A stretch of DNA of 20,924 bases from positions 1-20,924 of the IMG/VR virus record IMGVR_UViG_3300026519_000074; one strand, 5' to 3'. Made by a program: the position numbers and the translations under genes. This DNA is from a virus. This document shows positions 7,714 through 14,522 of the stretch, in pieces (position 1 is the first letter of the stretch; every line of letters begins with the position of its first letter). Below the pieces are notes generated by a model. The model did not search any database, was not told the origin of the DNA, and saw nothing but the letters and a program-made list of their open reading frames with translations.

Positions 7714-8000
7714 CGATAGCTAGCCTTTATGTCTAATCTCCCATCTTCAAAAACATTCAAACGCTCAACCTCCATTCCGTCTAATTCAAATATTTTTCTT
7801 ATTTGAGGGTCAATGTCTCCAAAATTATCGTCATTAATAAAGTTTATAACACCAACAGCCATTAAAGGGTATTGCCTGTTATCTCCAACATTGCTTAACA
7901 GTAAATTAACCTGGTGCTGCTTGGTGCTTTCAATTATTGCTAAATCACCATTAACAAAGGTTAAATCATTGTCGCTATTTAGTAAATAATCCGTTGGCAT
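7710..8000 (-). CDS. gp25-like baseplate wedge protein
   Basis: A 96-residue protein with the compact layout of T4 gp25 / GpW-type baseplate proteins as found in Bacteroidota phages. It has an N-terminal strand pair around DLTFVNGDLAIIEST, a helix TKQHQVNLLLSNVGDNRQYPLMAVG, a short helix DPQIRKIFELDGM, and C-terminal strands VERLNVFEDGRLDIKASY. gp25 is the conserved inner wedge piece of contractile baseplates. It lies immediately after the spike gene (stop/start overlap at 8000) and overlaps the LysM-like gene by four bases. Assignment is by pattern, length and position. Confidence 0.68.
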   Translation of the reverse strand: MPTDYLLNSDNDLTFVNGDLAIIESTKQHQVNLLLSNVGDNRQYPLMAVGVINFINDDNFGDIDPQIRKIFELDGMEVERLNVFEDGRLDIKASYR

Positions 8001-8512
8001 TAATGTGTTACTTTTTCGTCTTCCATACCCGTATAATCGCCTAACTCAGCTGAGGCAAGTATAGAGCTGGCCACCGTTTTAAGTGCAGCTCCACCATCAT
8101 TGGGCACAGGTGTCCAATTATTAAAAACATCTAACAATTTTTGCACAGTATCCTTTGTTTTGTCAAGCTCTTCTATTAGTGTTTGAATGTTAATTAAACC
8201 ACCGTTAGAACCCCCATTTATTACCACTTTATCAACATCGCTGCATTTTAATACAACCGCTTCGTTTTCATTATTGCCAACCAAACCAACCAATACCGAG
8301 CTGCCCTCCTTCGGAAACTCAACCACTCCATCGGTTACCTGGTCTATGCCTGCCTTTAAGCGCACATCATTAATAGGTGCTTGGCCAATAGGTTCTACAT
8401 CAACCGTCATATTGGCTTCATCTACAACCAAAACAGTAGCCACAAATGTTTGCACACTTCCTTTAAAAGCGTCTTTCATTTTGTTTCTTATTTGCTCCGC
8501 TGTTTTACCCAT
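8000..8512 (-). CDS. Baseplate spike-like OB-fold protein (gpV/gp5-like)
   Basis: A 170-residue protein. After an N-terminal helix (1-20), residues about 21-110 are beta-rich with TFVATVLVVDEANMTVDVEPI, INDVRLKAG and a PKEGSSVLVGLVGN segment. This is the OB-fold pattern of phage spike proteins (P2 gpV, T4 gp5 N-terminus). VVINGGSNGGLINI follows, then a C-terminal helical stretch LIEELDKTKDTVQKLLDVFNNW. It lies between the hub and the gp25-like gene, the standard place for the spike, and its first codons overlap the end of the hub gene by 8 bases. It would plug the hub and lead tail penetration. There is no lysozyme domain. Confidence 0.7.
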   Translation of the reverse strand: MGKTAEQIRNKMKDAFKGSVQTFVATVLVVDEANMTVDVEPIGQAPINDVRLKAGIDQVTDGVVEFPKEGSSVLVGLVGNNENEAVVLKCSDVDKVVINGGSNGGLINIQTLIEELDKTKDTVQKLLDVFNNWTPVPNDGGAALKTVASSILASAELGDYTGMEDEKVTH

Positions 8513-9491
8513 TGGTGCTTGCTTTAGGGCCCAGTTCTATAACACGTCTTGCTCCGTTTAAACCAAATTTAACTTCAACACTATCTATAAAATAACTACC
8601 GGTTCTTCCATCGTTATAATCGGGGTCGGCTAATTCTGCCACCATACCGTGGGTAGCGTAAGGAGTGAGGAACGTTGTAAGCGACCCCTCCATGCCATCA
8701 TATTTTAACAAATTAAGCTTAGCCTCTGCCAGTTCTTTTAGTTTTGTTTTATCGGTAATATTATAGAAGAAAAGTGTACGCTCATCTCCATCGGCATCGC
8801 CAACGGGTGTATCAAGCTCAATTTTTTTATTATCAGATGTAATGCCAATAGCGTTTACCTTTATTTTAACATCTTCGGCCTTTCTAAAAGTTAAGTCGTC
8901 TGAAATTACATTGCTTTTTGTACTGTATTGAACCGTGGGCTGCGCATCAAAATAAGCCAAGCCAACATATAAAGAATTGGCTCGAAAATAAGCTACAAGC
9001 CCGTGCTCATCTTTTAGTATTTGTAACGCCTGTGCCGCATTGGTTTTATTAAACCTAAACTTAGTCATTTCAATGTCCGGTATTTTCTCGTGCAGCGTAA
9101 TATTGGTATCGTTAGCAGCGTTTACCTCGCTCACCAAATAGCTTATAATTTCTTTTAAATTAGTGGCTCTCCATGTGTTGGATATTGGCGTGCGTTTTAA
9201 ATTAAAAATATGATCTTCACATTCAATTTCAAAAGGTGTTTTAGGATGTACCTTGGATACATACCCCAAAAACTCTTCGTTTGATTGCACCCCCTTATAG
9301 CCAAGGGTTATGCTTACGGCATCTCCCACTTGTATGGCATCTTCCATTCTATTTTTAAGCGAAGGAAGTTTAATGGTGGCAGTATCGCCAATTTCTCGAA
9401 AATCTCTTACTACAGAAACCTCGTTAACTTTGCCAAATGCTAAGTTGCCGATTAATATATTGCACGATAAAACAAACATAAATAGTTTCAT
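8505..9491 (-). CDS. Tail hub protein (gpD / late control D-like)
   Basis: A 328-residue protein resembling the T4 gp27 / P2 gpD / Mu gpP hub family. It starts with a hairpin FVLSCNILIGNLAFGKVNEVSVVRD followed by GDTATIKLPSL, and then GDAVSITLGYKG and EFLGYVSKVHPKTPFEIECEDH. This strand order opens the hub fold. The middle has the helix NAAQALQILKDEHGLVAYF, and the C-terminal part has GSLTTFLTPYATHGMVAELADPDY and GSYFIDSVEVKFG. It connects the tail tube to the spike encoded next. The hydrophobic N-terminus imitates a signal peptide, but it is the first beta hairpin. The start overlaps the previous stop as TAATG. Confidence 0.75.
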   Translation of the reverse strand: MKLFMFVLSCNILIGNLAFGKVNEVSVVRDFREIGDTATIKLPSLKNRMEDAIQVGDAVSITLGYKGVQSNEEFLGYVSKVHPKTPFEIECEDHIFNLKRTPISNTWRATNLKEIISYLVSEVNAANDTNITLHEKIPDIEMTKFRFNKTNAAQALQILKDEHGLVAYFRANSLYVGLAYFDAQPTVQYSTKSNVISDDLTFRKAEDVKIKVNAIGITSDNKKIELDTPVGDADGDERTLFFYNITDKTKLKELAEAKLNLLKYDGMEGSLTTFLTPYATHGMVAELADPDYNDGRTGSYFIDSVEVKFGLNGARRVIELGPKASTNG

Positions 9492-10093
9492 TATTGGTTG
9501 TTATTATTAATTTCTGTAAGGTCTATTTCTACTGAAGTATCCGAAATACAATCAATACTATATCCTTGCATTTCGGGGCTGCCCGGTACTGCTGGCCAGC
9601 CAATGTTTTTAATCGCAATCCGGTCTATTCCAAACATGCTTAAAAAAGGACAATCTATTTGGTGGCTTTTCGGCTGCTCTAATAAATTACGAAGCTTTAC
9701 TACCTCCTCTTTAGGGTACTCATCGGCAATATTGCTAACAAAAACACCCCTAATGCGTATCTTGTAATTATTAAGATTAATTAGCTCCAGCACATTAACT
9801 ACCCTATCTTCCCGGGTAAGGGGGGTTTCAACAATTCTGTTAGACCCATTAATAGATATTAAAGGCTCTACTGGCAACTGCCATCTTTCCTTTGTTTGCT
9901 CGTTTATAAATGCCAAAGGGAACATGTTTTCGCCCCCCATTTCTGTTTTAAAGTTAAACGAGCCTTTTACAGTTTTAGCAATGGTTTGCAGCGGGTTGCC
10001 TATGCCGCCTCTTATAAAGGCAGGATACGGTGCAGCCACATGGCCAAATACAGTGTTATATACCTCTAATATGTTTATGTTAGTTTCAGCCAT
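9491..10093 (-). CDS. TMP-adjacent baseplate protein (DUF6046-like)
   Basis: A 200-residue protein. The pattern KTVKGSFNFKTEMGG (37-51), LPVEPLISINGSNRIVETPLTREDR, then YKIRIRGVFVSN and the C-terminal GIDRIAIKNIGWPAVPGSPEMQGYSIDCISD resembles a family found after the tape measure gene in Bacteroidota contractile phages; I recall it as DUF6046. By position it would correspond to the XkdP / gp53-like protein joining the tail-tube end to the hub. The start ATG is 2 bases after the TMP stop, and the gene overlaps the hub gene by one base. The family name is from memory; the baseplate role is inferred from gene order. Confidence 0.65.
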   Translation of the reverse strand: MAETNINILEVYNTVFGHVAAPYPAFIRGGIGNPLQTIAKTVKGSFNFKTEMGGENMFPLAFINEQTKERWQLPVEPLISINGSNRIVETPLTREDRVVNVLELINLNNYKIRIRGVFVSNIADEYPKEEVVKLRNLLEQPKSHQIDCPFLSMFGIDRIAIKNIGWPAVPGSPEMQGYSIDCISDTSVEIDLTEINNNNQ

Positions 10094-10095
10094 GT

Positions 10096-11928
10096 TTACT
10101 GCACACTATAATTAAGCCCATTAACTACTCTAAGTAAAGCCTGCTCCACTTCTTTTTTAATGTCTTCTACCGATTCTTTAAGGTTGGTAATGCTAAAATT
10201 TTGCTCCCCAATTAAGTTATCCATACTAATAGTAATATTGGTGCTTTTGCTTCCGCCTCCATTAATGTTATCTATCCCTTCGGCTAGTTTGGTGTCGGTG
10301 TTTCCCGCAGCAGCATCAGCGGTTGGGGCCAATAACTCTTCGGCTTTGCTTTTGTTTGGGCTGGCGGCAGCTAGTTTGTTTACTGCACTAGAATTAGATC
10401 CTACTTTTATCTCTACAGGTGGTAGTAAATCAAATTTCTTTCTAAGGTTTTCAATTCCTGTTACACCAGAGCTTGCCAAATCACCCAAACTACCAGGTAA
10501 CTTAGAGGCTATTTCTAACAATTGTTGCAATGGCATTAACACCGCATCAAGCATAACCAAACCAATTCTTTTCAGCCCACTAACAATTCCTCCTTGATTA
10601 AAAGCTTCTGTTATACTATCCCAGTGCCTTCTAAAACTTTGAACCAAGTTTATAATCATTCCAAACGGTCCAAGCATTAAAGCAAGTGTAGCACCCCACT
10701 CATCATACTTTTTAATAACAACAACCGTTAATGCTATCAATGCTGCTATGGCTCCTACAACCAAACCAATAGGATTCGCATTAAGTGCTATATTTAAAAG
10801 CCATTGTTTTGCTGTTAAAATACTTGTCCATCCAGCCATTAATAACGTTGGAATCTTCATTGCGAACAACAACCCTTTACTAACAAGTAACACTGCATTA
10901 TATCCAAGATATGCAGCAGCTCCAACCCCAACCATATAACCAAGTGCTTCTATGGCTAACAAGTTCTCTTTTATCCAAATTACAGATGATTGAAAAGCCG
11001 TTGTAATTACATCCCATACTGTTTTAACCGCATCTCTAAATATTCTTAAATATGGAATTGCCGCACTTATAAAATCTTGAATTTTAACAGCCGCTACTCT
11101 CGCAAAAGCCACAATCTTGTCTTTATTAATATCTATAACCGTAGCCAATTTGCCAAAAACCTTGGCAATTAATGGATTAAAGGCTTCGCCAATTCCAATG
11201 CCCAAGCCTTGCATCTTGCCAGTAAACGTAGATATACGACCTCCAGCGGTCTTAGATTGCTCTATCATTAAATCAAAAAACATACCTCCTTCACTTGTAA
11301 GGTTGGTAAATGCGGTTTCTAAATCTTTGAATTTAAGTTTGCCTTGGCTAGCCATTTTCTTCACCTGATCTTCAGTAGTGCCTAGAGATTTCGCAAATTC
11401 TCCCATTATAGGAATCCCAGCATCCAATAATTGATTAATGTCTTCGGCCATTAATGTTCCCGCAATTTTTGCTTTTCCATAAATGGTAGATAGTTCATTA
11501 AAATCTTTACCGCTACCTGCAGCAATGTCTCCAATCTTACGTAATGATGGAATGATTTTATCTTGCGCTACTCCAAAAGCAAGCAAACCTTTACCTGCTT
11601 GTAGTACTTGCGCATTATCAAACGGAGTAACATTTGCAAACTCATTAAGCTGCGCTATGGAAGCATTGGCTTTATCTGCACTTTTTAAAAAGGTGGTAAA
11701 ACTGACTCGGGTTTGCTCCATTTCAATACCTAACCTATATGCAGCTCTTGCTCCACTAAACAAGGCGGCACCAATAGCCAAACCAGCAACTACACGCCCA
11801 ACGCCAGAAAAAGCAGACTTTAGCATATTTGCCTGTTTTTCGGTCTGGTTACTAACCCTGCCTAGCTTGCGTAATTTTCTTTCCGCATCGCTGGTTTTAA
11901 ACTTAATTAGGTATTCGTATAGTTTCAC
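10096..11928 (-). CDS. Tape measure protein
   Basis: A 610-residue protein that sets tail length and leaves the tail during DNA injection. The N-terminal part has a coiled start and a hydrophobic Gly/Ala stretch (43-63). Residues about 68-260 form the TMP N-terminal domain, with MEQTRVSFTTFLKS, NEFANVTPFDNAQVLQAGK, AEDINQLLDAGIP and SEGGMFFDLM. Hydrophobic segments lie at about 324-405, including the characteristic NPIGLVVGAIAALIAL. By the usual 1.5 Å per residue the tail would be about 90 nm, if the protein is not processed. The start is a GTG (11928-11926) with no Shine-Dalgarno. The start context AAAAGTGAAACTA is identical to that of the chaperone gene. The gene follows an intrinsic terminator by only 12 bases. 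Confidence 0.92.
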   Translation of the reverse strand: MKLYEYLIKFKTSDAERKLRKLGRVSNQTEKQANMLKSAFSGVGRVVAGLAIGAALFSGARAAYRLGIEMEQTRVSFTTFLKSADKANASIAQLNEFANVTPFDNAQVLQAGKGLLAFGVAQDKIIPSLRKIGDIAAGSGKDFNELSTIYGKAKIAGTLMAEDINQLLDAGIPIMGEFAKSLGTTEDQVKKMASQGKLKFKDLETAFTNLTSEGGMFFDLMIEQSKTAGGRISTFTGKMQGLGIGIGEAFNPLIAKVFGKLATVIDINKDKIVAFARVAAVKIQDFISAAIPYLRIFRDAVKTVWDVITTAFQSSVIWIKENLLAIEALGYMVGVGAAAYLGYNAVLLVSKGLLFAMKIPTLLMAGWTSILTAKQWLLNIALNANPIGLVVGAIAALIALTVVVIKKYDEWGATLALMLGPFGMIINLVQSFRRHWDSITEAFNQGGIVSGLKRIGLVMLDAVLMPLQQLLEIASKLPGSLGDLASSGVTGIENLRKKFDLLPPVEIKVGSNSSAVNKLAAASPNKSKAEELLAPTADAAAGNTDTKLAEGIDNINGGGSKSTNITISMDNLIGEQNFSITNLKESVEDIKKEVEQALLRVVNGLNYSVQ

Positions 11929-11940
11929 TTTTGTTGTATT

Positions 11941-11983
11941 AAAAAAACCTGTTCTATTACTGATTTAATAATGATAGAACAGG
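11941..11983 (-). terminator. Intrinsic terminator between the tail chaperone and tape measure genes
   Basis: On the minus strand a perfect 10-bp stem (CCTGTTCTAT, 11983-11974, with ATAGAACAGG, 11957-11948) encloses a 16-base loop and is followed at once by seven T residues (11947-11941). It begins 7 bases after the frameshift-frame stop and ends 12 bases before the GTG start of the TMP gene. No promoter has room between them. It probably lowers, or conditionally stops, transcription into the TMP and baseplate genes. Confidence 0.85.
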
Positions 11984-11990
11984 CTTCTAA

Positions 11991-12164
11991 TTACATAGAA
12001 TTATGTTTTCTTTCTTCGTTTCTAGCCCATTCTACTCCTTTAAATGCTTCTGCCCAATCCTCGTCTGATAACCTATCTGGGTTTAACCCAGTGTGGTACC
12101 TAATTAGCGCATCTGCTTTAATAAATAACGAGGTCTCGTTTGTTATTTCCGCTTGGGCTAAAGC
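11991..12164 (-). CDS. -1 frameshift extension of the tail assembly chaperone (GT-type product)
   Basis: After the slippery heptamer, the -1 frame stays open from GCT at 12164 to TAA at 11991, giving 57 residues beginning ALAQAEITNETSLFIKADAL and ending EERKHNSM. Joined to residue 228 of the upstream frame it makes a 285-residue fusion. The extension has no suitable start of its own: its only ATG is the last sense codon. It contains a typical T-part pattern with aromatic and charged residues (YHTGLNPDRLSDEDWAEAF). The arrangement matches the lambda G/GT, P2 E/E' and Mu gp41 chaperones, made in two forms that hold the tape measure protein during tail assembly. Frame and heptamer are seen directly; use of the shift is inference. 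Confidence 0.85.
   Translation of the reverse strand, partial: ALAQAEITNETSLFIKADALIRYHTGLNPDRLSDEDWAEAFKGVEWARNEERKHNSM
12123..12148 (-). promoter_or_regulatory. Possible frameshift-stimulating stem-loop
   Basis: Fifteen bases after the slippery heptamer, AAATAAC (12148-12142) can pair with GTTATTT (12129-12123). The 12-base loop itself holds GAG and CTC that can pair. The stem is AT-rich and the spacer is longer than the usual 5-9 bases, so stimulation is uncertain. Lambda's comparable signal also lacks a strong structure. Confidence 0.35.
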
Positions 12165-12847
12165 TTTTTTAGCGTATTATGCTTAATAGACTTTACCTCT
12201 TCTACTGCTATTAGTAATCCCATAAAAGCACGAGTATCTTGTTTGAAAGCTTTTATGTCATCCATTGCCAGCCGTTCTATTAGATATTCGCTACTGGTAA
12301 ATGGTTGGTTCTTTTTATTACGCTTTTCGGCATACTTAATATCTGCTCTTGTTGCTAGCCTCAGCCTACAACTCTTACCTAACACCGTAACGACCGCATG
12401 GTCTTTCTTAAAATCAATGTCGTATTCGGGTAGATCAATAAGCTCGTCTAAATCATCCATTAAGCCAAAAATATGTGCTTCATCCTTGCGCAGCTCTTCA
12501 TCGCCTCCAAGCCAACAGTTATTTAAAATAGATTCTACTATTACAACCCTGCCTCCAGATTGTGCGGATGCAGCTATCATTTTCATGACACTTAGCTTGC
12601 ATGTAGGGTCAAATATATAGCCTACCTTGCCATCCGATTCAATTTCATAAATCTGCGCATATTGTTCTTTCCATGCCTGAATTTCTGCTTTTGTTACTTT
12701 TGCCATTTCTAATGGGGTTAAATTATACTCAATCTCACCTGTGTTTACAGGAATTTCGTTTGCGCTTGCAGGCATTATGAATAATGCCATTAAAGCAATC
12801 ATACTTATTACAATAAATCGTTTCATATTATAGTTATTTAGTTTCAC
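12158..12847 (-). CDS. Tail assembly chaperone (G-type product), with signal-peptide-like N-terminus
   Basis: The protein is 229 residues from the GTG at 12847. Residues 48-155 resemble the small chaperone encoded between tube and TMP genes in Bacteroidota contractile phages: IQAWKEQYAQIYEIE, VGYIFDPTCKLSVM and the distinctive NNCWLGGDEELRKDE. A second part (160-229) runs AVVTVLGKSCRLRLATRADI to VEEVKSIKHNTLKKL. The last codons before TAG form A AAA AAG, allowing a -1 shift into a 57-residue extension. Oddly, residues 8-31 (MKRFIVISMIALMALF, then MPASANE) form a textbook Sec signal peptide with an ASA cleavage site. A chaperone should stay cytoplasmic, so translation may instead start at Met48 (ATG 12706), or the leader may be a fusion. 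The start is therefore undecided; the chaperone assignment is strong from context. Confidence 0.8.
   Translation of the reverse strand: MKLNNYNMKRFIVISMIALMALFIMPASANEIPVNTGEIEYNLTPLEMAKVTKAEIQAWKEQYAQIYEIESDGKVGYIFDPTCKLSVMKMIAASAQSGGRVVIVESILNNCWLGGDEELRKDEAHIFGLMDDLDELIDLPEYDIDFKKDHAVVTVLGKSCRLRLATRADIKYAEKRNKKNQPFTSSEYLIERLAMDDIKAFKQDTRAFMGLLIAVEEVKSIKHNTLKKL
12164..12170 (-). promoter_or_regulatory. A AAA AAG -1 ribosomal frameshift site
   Basis: The minus strand reads CTA AAA AAG CTT TAG in the chaperone frame, so the heptamer A AAA AAG is in the correct X XXY YYZ phase, two codons before the stop. A AAA AAG is the most slippery -1 heptamer known in bacteria (E. coli dnaX). The alternative frame is open for 57 codons. 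The position between tube and TMP genes is the known site of this mechanism in tailed phages. Confidence 0.87.
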
Positions 12848-12892
12848 TTTTTGTTTTCACTTTTTACCCTCCGTAGCTTTAGCGTAAAATGG

Positions 12893-13309
12893 TTACACTC
12901 CCCATTCAACATCGCCTATAATAATAGGCAGCGTGTGTTCGGTGTTGGCATCGCCCTGGTTAATGTCTATCTCAACATCGGTAAATTCGGCATACTTTAT
13001 AATATCAGTACTAATTACGCCACCTGCTTCGGGCGCATAAGCCACCACTATATCAAATGGTTTAATGCTAAGGATAGACTTACCTGCTCCTGCATCCAGC
13101 ATTAATGCCCTTAATTCGCTTTGAAGTACTTTTATCTCCCCCTCGTGGGTTACATTACCTCGACCACGCTTAATGGCTTTTTTGCCTTTGGCATAAATAT
13201 TTTTCTTCTCCTGGGCCTCTTTATACTTAATTCCCAATAAGCCAATAACAGGCCTTCCGCCCATTACCACATTTAAGTCATTCCACCCATATTCTTCGCT
13301 GTTAAACAT
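12893..13309 (-). CDS. Tail tube protein
   Basis: A 138-residue protein that would polymerise into the inner tube of the contractile tail. It begins MFNSEEYGWNDLNVVMGGRPVIG, followed by the lysine-rich YKEAQEKKNIYAKGKKAIKRGRGN. This insertion is typical of tube proteins in which an extended loop contacts the next ring. The C-terminal half has LSIKPFDIVVAYAPEAG and YAEFTDVEIDINQGD strands. Its length (about 140) and its position directly after the sheath gene (5-base gap) and before the chaperone match the tube gene of myophages (Mu M, P2 FII, PBSX XkdM). A 45-base gap before the chaperone gene holds a GGAGGG sequence. Confidence 0.82.
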   Translation of the reverse strand: MFNSEEYGWNDLNVVMGGRPVIGLLGIKYKEAQEKKNIYAKGKKAIKRGRGNVTHEGEIKVLQSELRALMLDAGAGKSILSIKPFDIVVAYAPEAGGVISTDIIKYAEFTDVEIDINQGDANTEHTLPIIIGDVEWGV

Positions 13310-13314
13310 AGCTA

Positions 13315-14502
13315 TTAGATTGCAGGGTTTTCAAACCCTAGTTTTACATCAATTGTTTTACTGTAGAATTTTGGCCGCACCGCCAATGCTACACTTACCT
13401 TATTAGTACTAAGCACATTTTGCTTAGCATCCACTGTAGCACGCACACTGCTTACTTCATCAGCCAGCCCTAAATCAAGCGCATTTTGTATTTTTGCCTG
13501 GTAACTTTTAGCTACTGCTGCATCCATATAGCCGTCCTCATCTACATCAAGGTCATCCAGTATTTCCTCTATATAAGTGCCGTAGGTTATTACCATAGCT
13601 TTATCAATCACACGACCTCGTGCAATACTGGAGTAATCGTCTGATGCCGCAGTTGCGGTTGGGTCATCGTTAAAGAAATACCCGTTTTTACCTTGCCAGG
13701 GGCGCATAAAAATATACCCCTTATCGTGGAGTTGTCCTTGCTCTCCTGCGGTCATCGATTCAATAGTGGTTAAACCATCGCTCATAAAAGAATCGGTAAC
13801 ACCAAGATCGCCATCTTTAACCCTGCCTATATTGCGCTGTACGGGGTTAGCGGCAAGCCTGCCTAGAGCTAGACCAATGGAAGCCGCTTTACTGGTAGCC
13901 ACATCGTTTCCAATTACTACCCCCACCCGGTTATTAGTATTGCCTTTTAAATCGGTAAGGTTGGCTACATTGCCCTGGTAATCATTTGCGCCTATAAGCA
14001 CTCGCAAAGGCTTAAACTCACCTGCATACTCCTCTGCCAATGCGTGAGCAATGGCAATAGAATCATAGGCATCATCATCAAACCCACTAGTGTAGGCAGG
14101 CACATAAGCCCCATCAGGAATACGGCCAATGGCCATTAACCTAATATTGCCACCTGCGGCATCTAACACCTTTTTGGCTATATCGTTGGCTTTGTCGGCC
14201 ACTGTAACCATTAGTGTTGTATTTACATAGAGCATTACCCACAGCGCAGCACCTTCGCCAGCTTGTGCATAAAAGTCTTTTATGTTTTTCCAAACCTCTG
14301 TGCCGTTGGCTGTGTCGTAAGCTTCATCCAGTCCTAAAGCCTTCGCTTCATCTGTGCTAAATATTTGCTTTGGTTCAAGCAAATCTATGTTAGAAGCAAC
14401 CGCTACACCCGAAACCACCAGAGCAGCAACACCATCGGCAGAACCGGCAGTTAAGCCCAAGGCTCCGTTTTGAATTTCAATATCTACACTTGGTAAACCC
14501 AT
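13315..14502 (-). CDS. Tail sheath protein (DUF2586-like)
   Basis: A 395-residue contractile sheath protein of the short kind found in Bacteroidota phages, which I recall as DUF2586. The N-terminus MGLPSVDIEIQNGALG followed by GVAALVVSGVAV matches this group. GTEVWKNIKDFYAQAGEGAALWVMLY is the sheath-like substrate of an alpha/beta domain, and YDSIAIAHALAEEYAGEFKPLRVLIGANDYQG is also characteristic. The C-terminal region carries RGRVIDKAMVITYGTYIEEILDDLDVDEDG and ends VDVKL-like (IDVKLGFENPAI), the strand that links to neighbouring sheath subunits. It is followed by the tube gene, the normal order. A 20-base gap separates it from the HeH-tailed protein upstream. Confidence 0.82.
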   Translation of the reverse strand: MGLPSVDIEIQNGALGLTAGSADGVAALVVSGVAVASNIDLLEPKQIFSTDEAKALGLDEAYDTANGTEVWKNIKDFYAQAGEGAALWVMLYVNTTLMVTVADKANDIAKKVLDAAGGNIRLMAIGRIPDGAYVPAYTSGFDDDAYDSIAIAHALAEEYAGEFKPLRVLIGANDYQGNVANLTDLKGNTNNRVGVVIGNDVATSKAASIGLALGRLAANPVQRNIGRVKDGDLGVTDSFMSDGLTTIESMTAGEQGQLHDKGYIFMRPWQGKNGYFFNDDPTATAASDDYSSIARGRVIDKAMVITYGTYIEEILDDLDVDEDGYMDAAVAKSYQAKIQNALDLGLADEVSSVRATVDAKQNVLSTNKVSVALAVRPKFYSKTIDVKLGFENPAI

Positions 14503-14522
14503 AATTAGTTAAGAGTTAATGG

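Noticed and set aside
8505-9491. Signal peptide at the start of the hub protein (MKLFMFVLSCNILIGNLAFG)
   Set aside because: The hydrophobic stretch continues as the first beta hairpin of the gpD-like hub fold (ILIGNLAFGKVNEVSV, then TATIKLPS), so it is an imitation of a signal.
10160-11968. Long plus-strand frames opposite the tape measure gene (for example 11483-11968)
   Set aside because: Their translations are low-complexity hydrophobic/serine-rich with no domains, and lie fully opposite a well-supported gene.
12243-12620. Plus-strand 125-codon frame opposite the chaperone gene
   Set aside because: Serine-rich translation without domain pattern; the opposite strand is supported by homology-like motifs and by the frameshift site.
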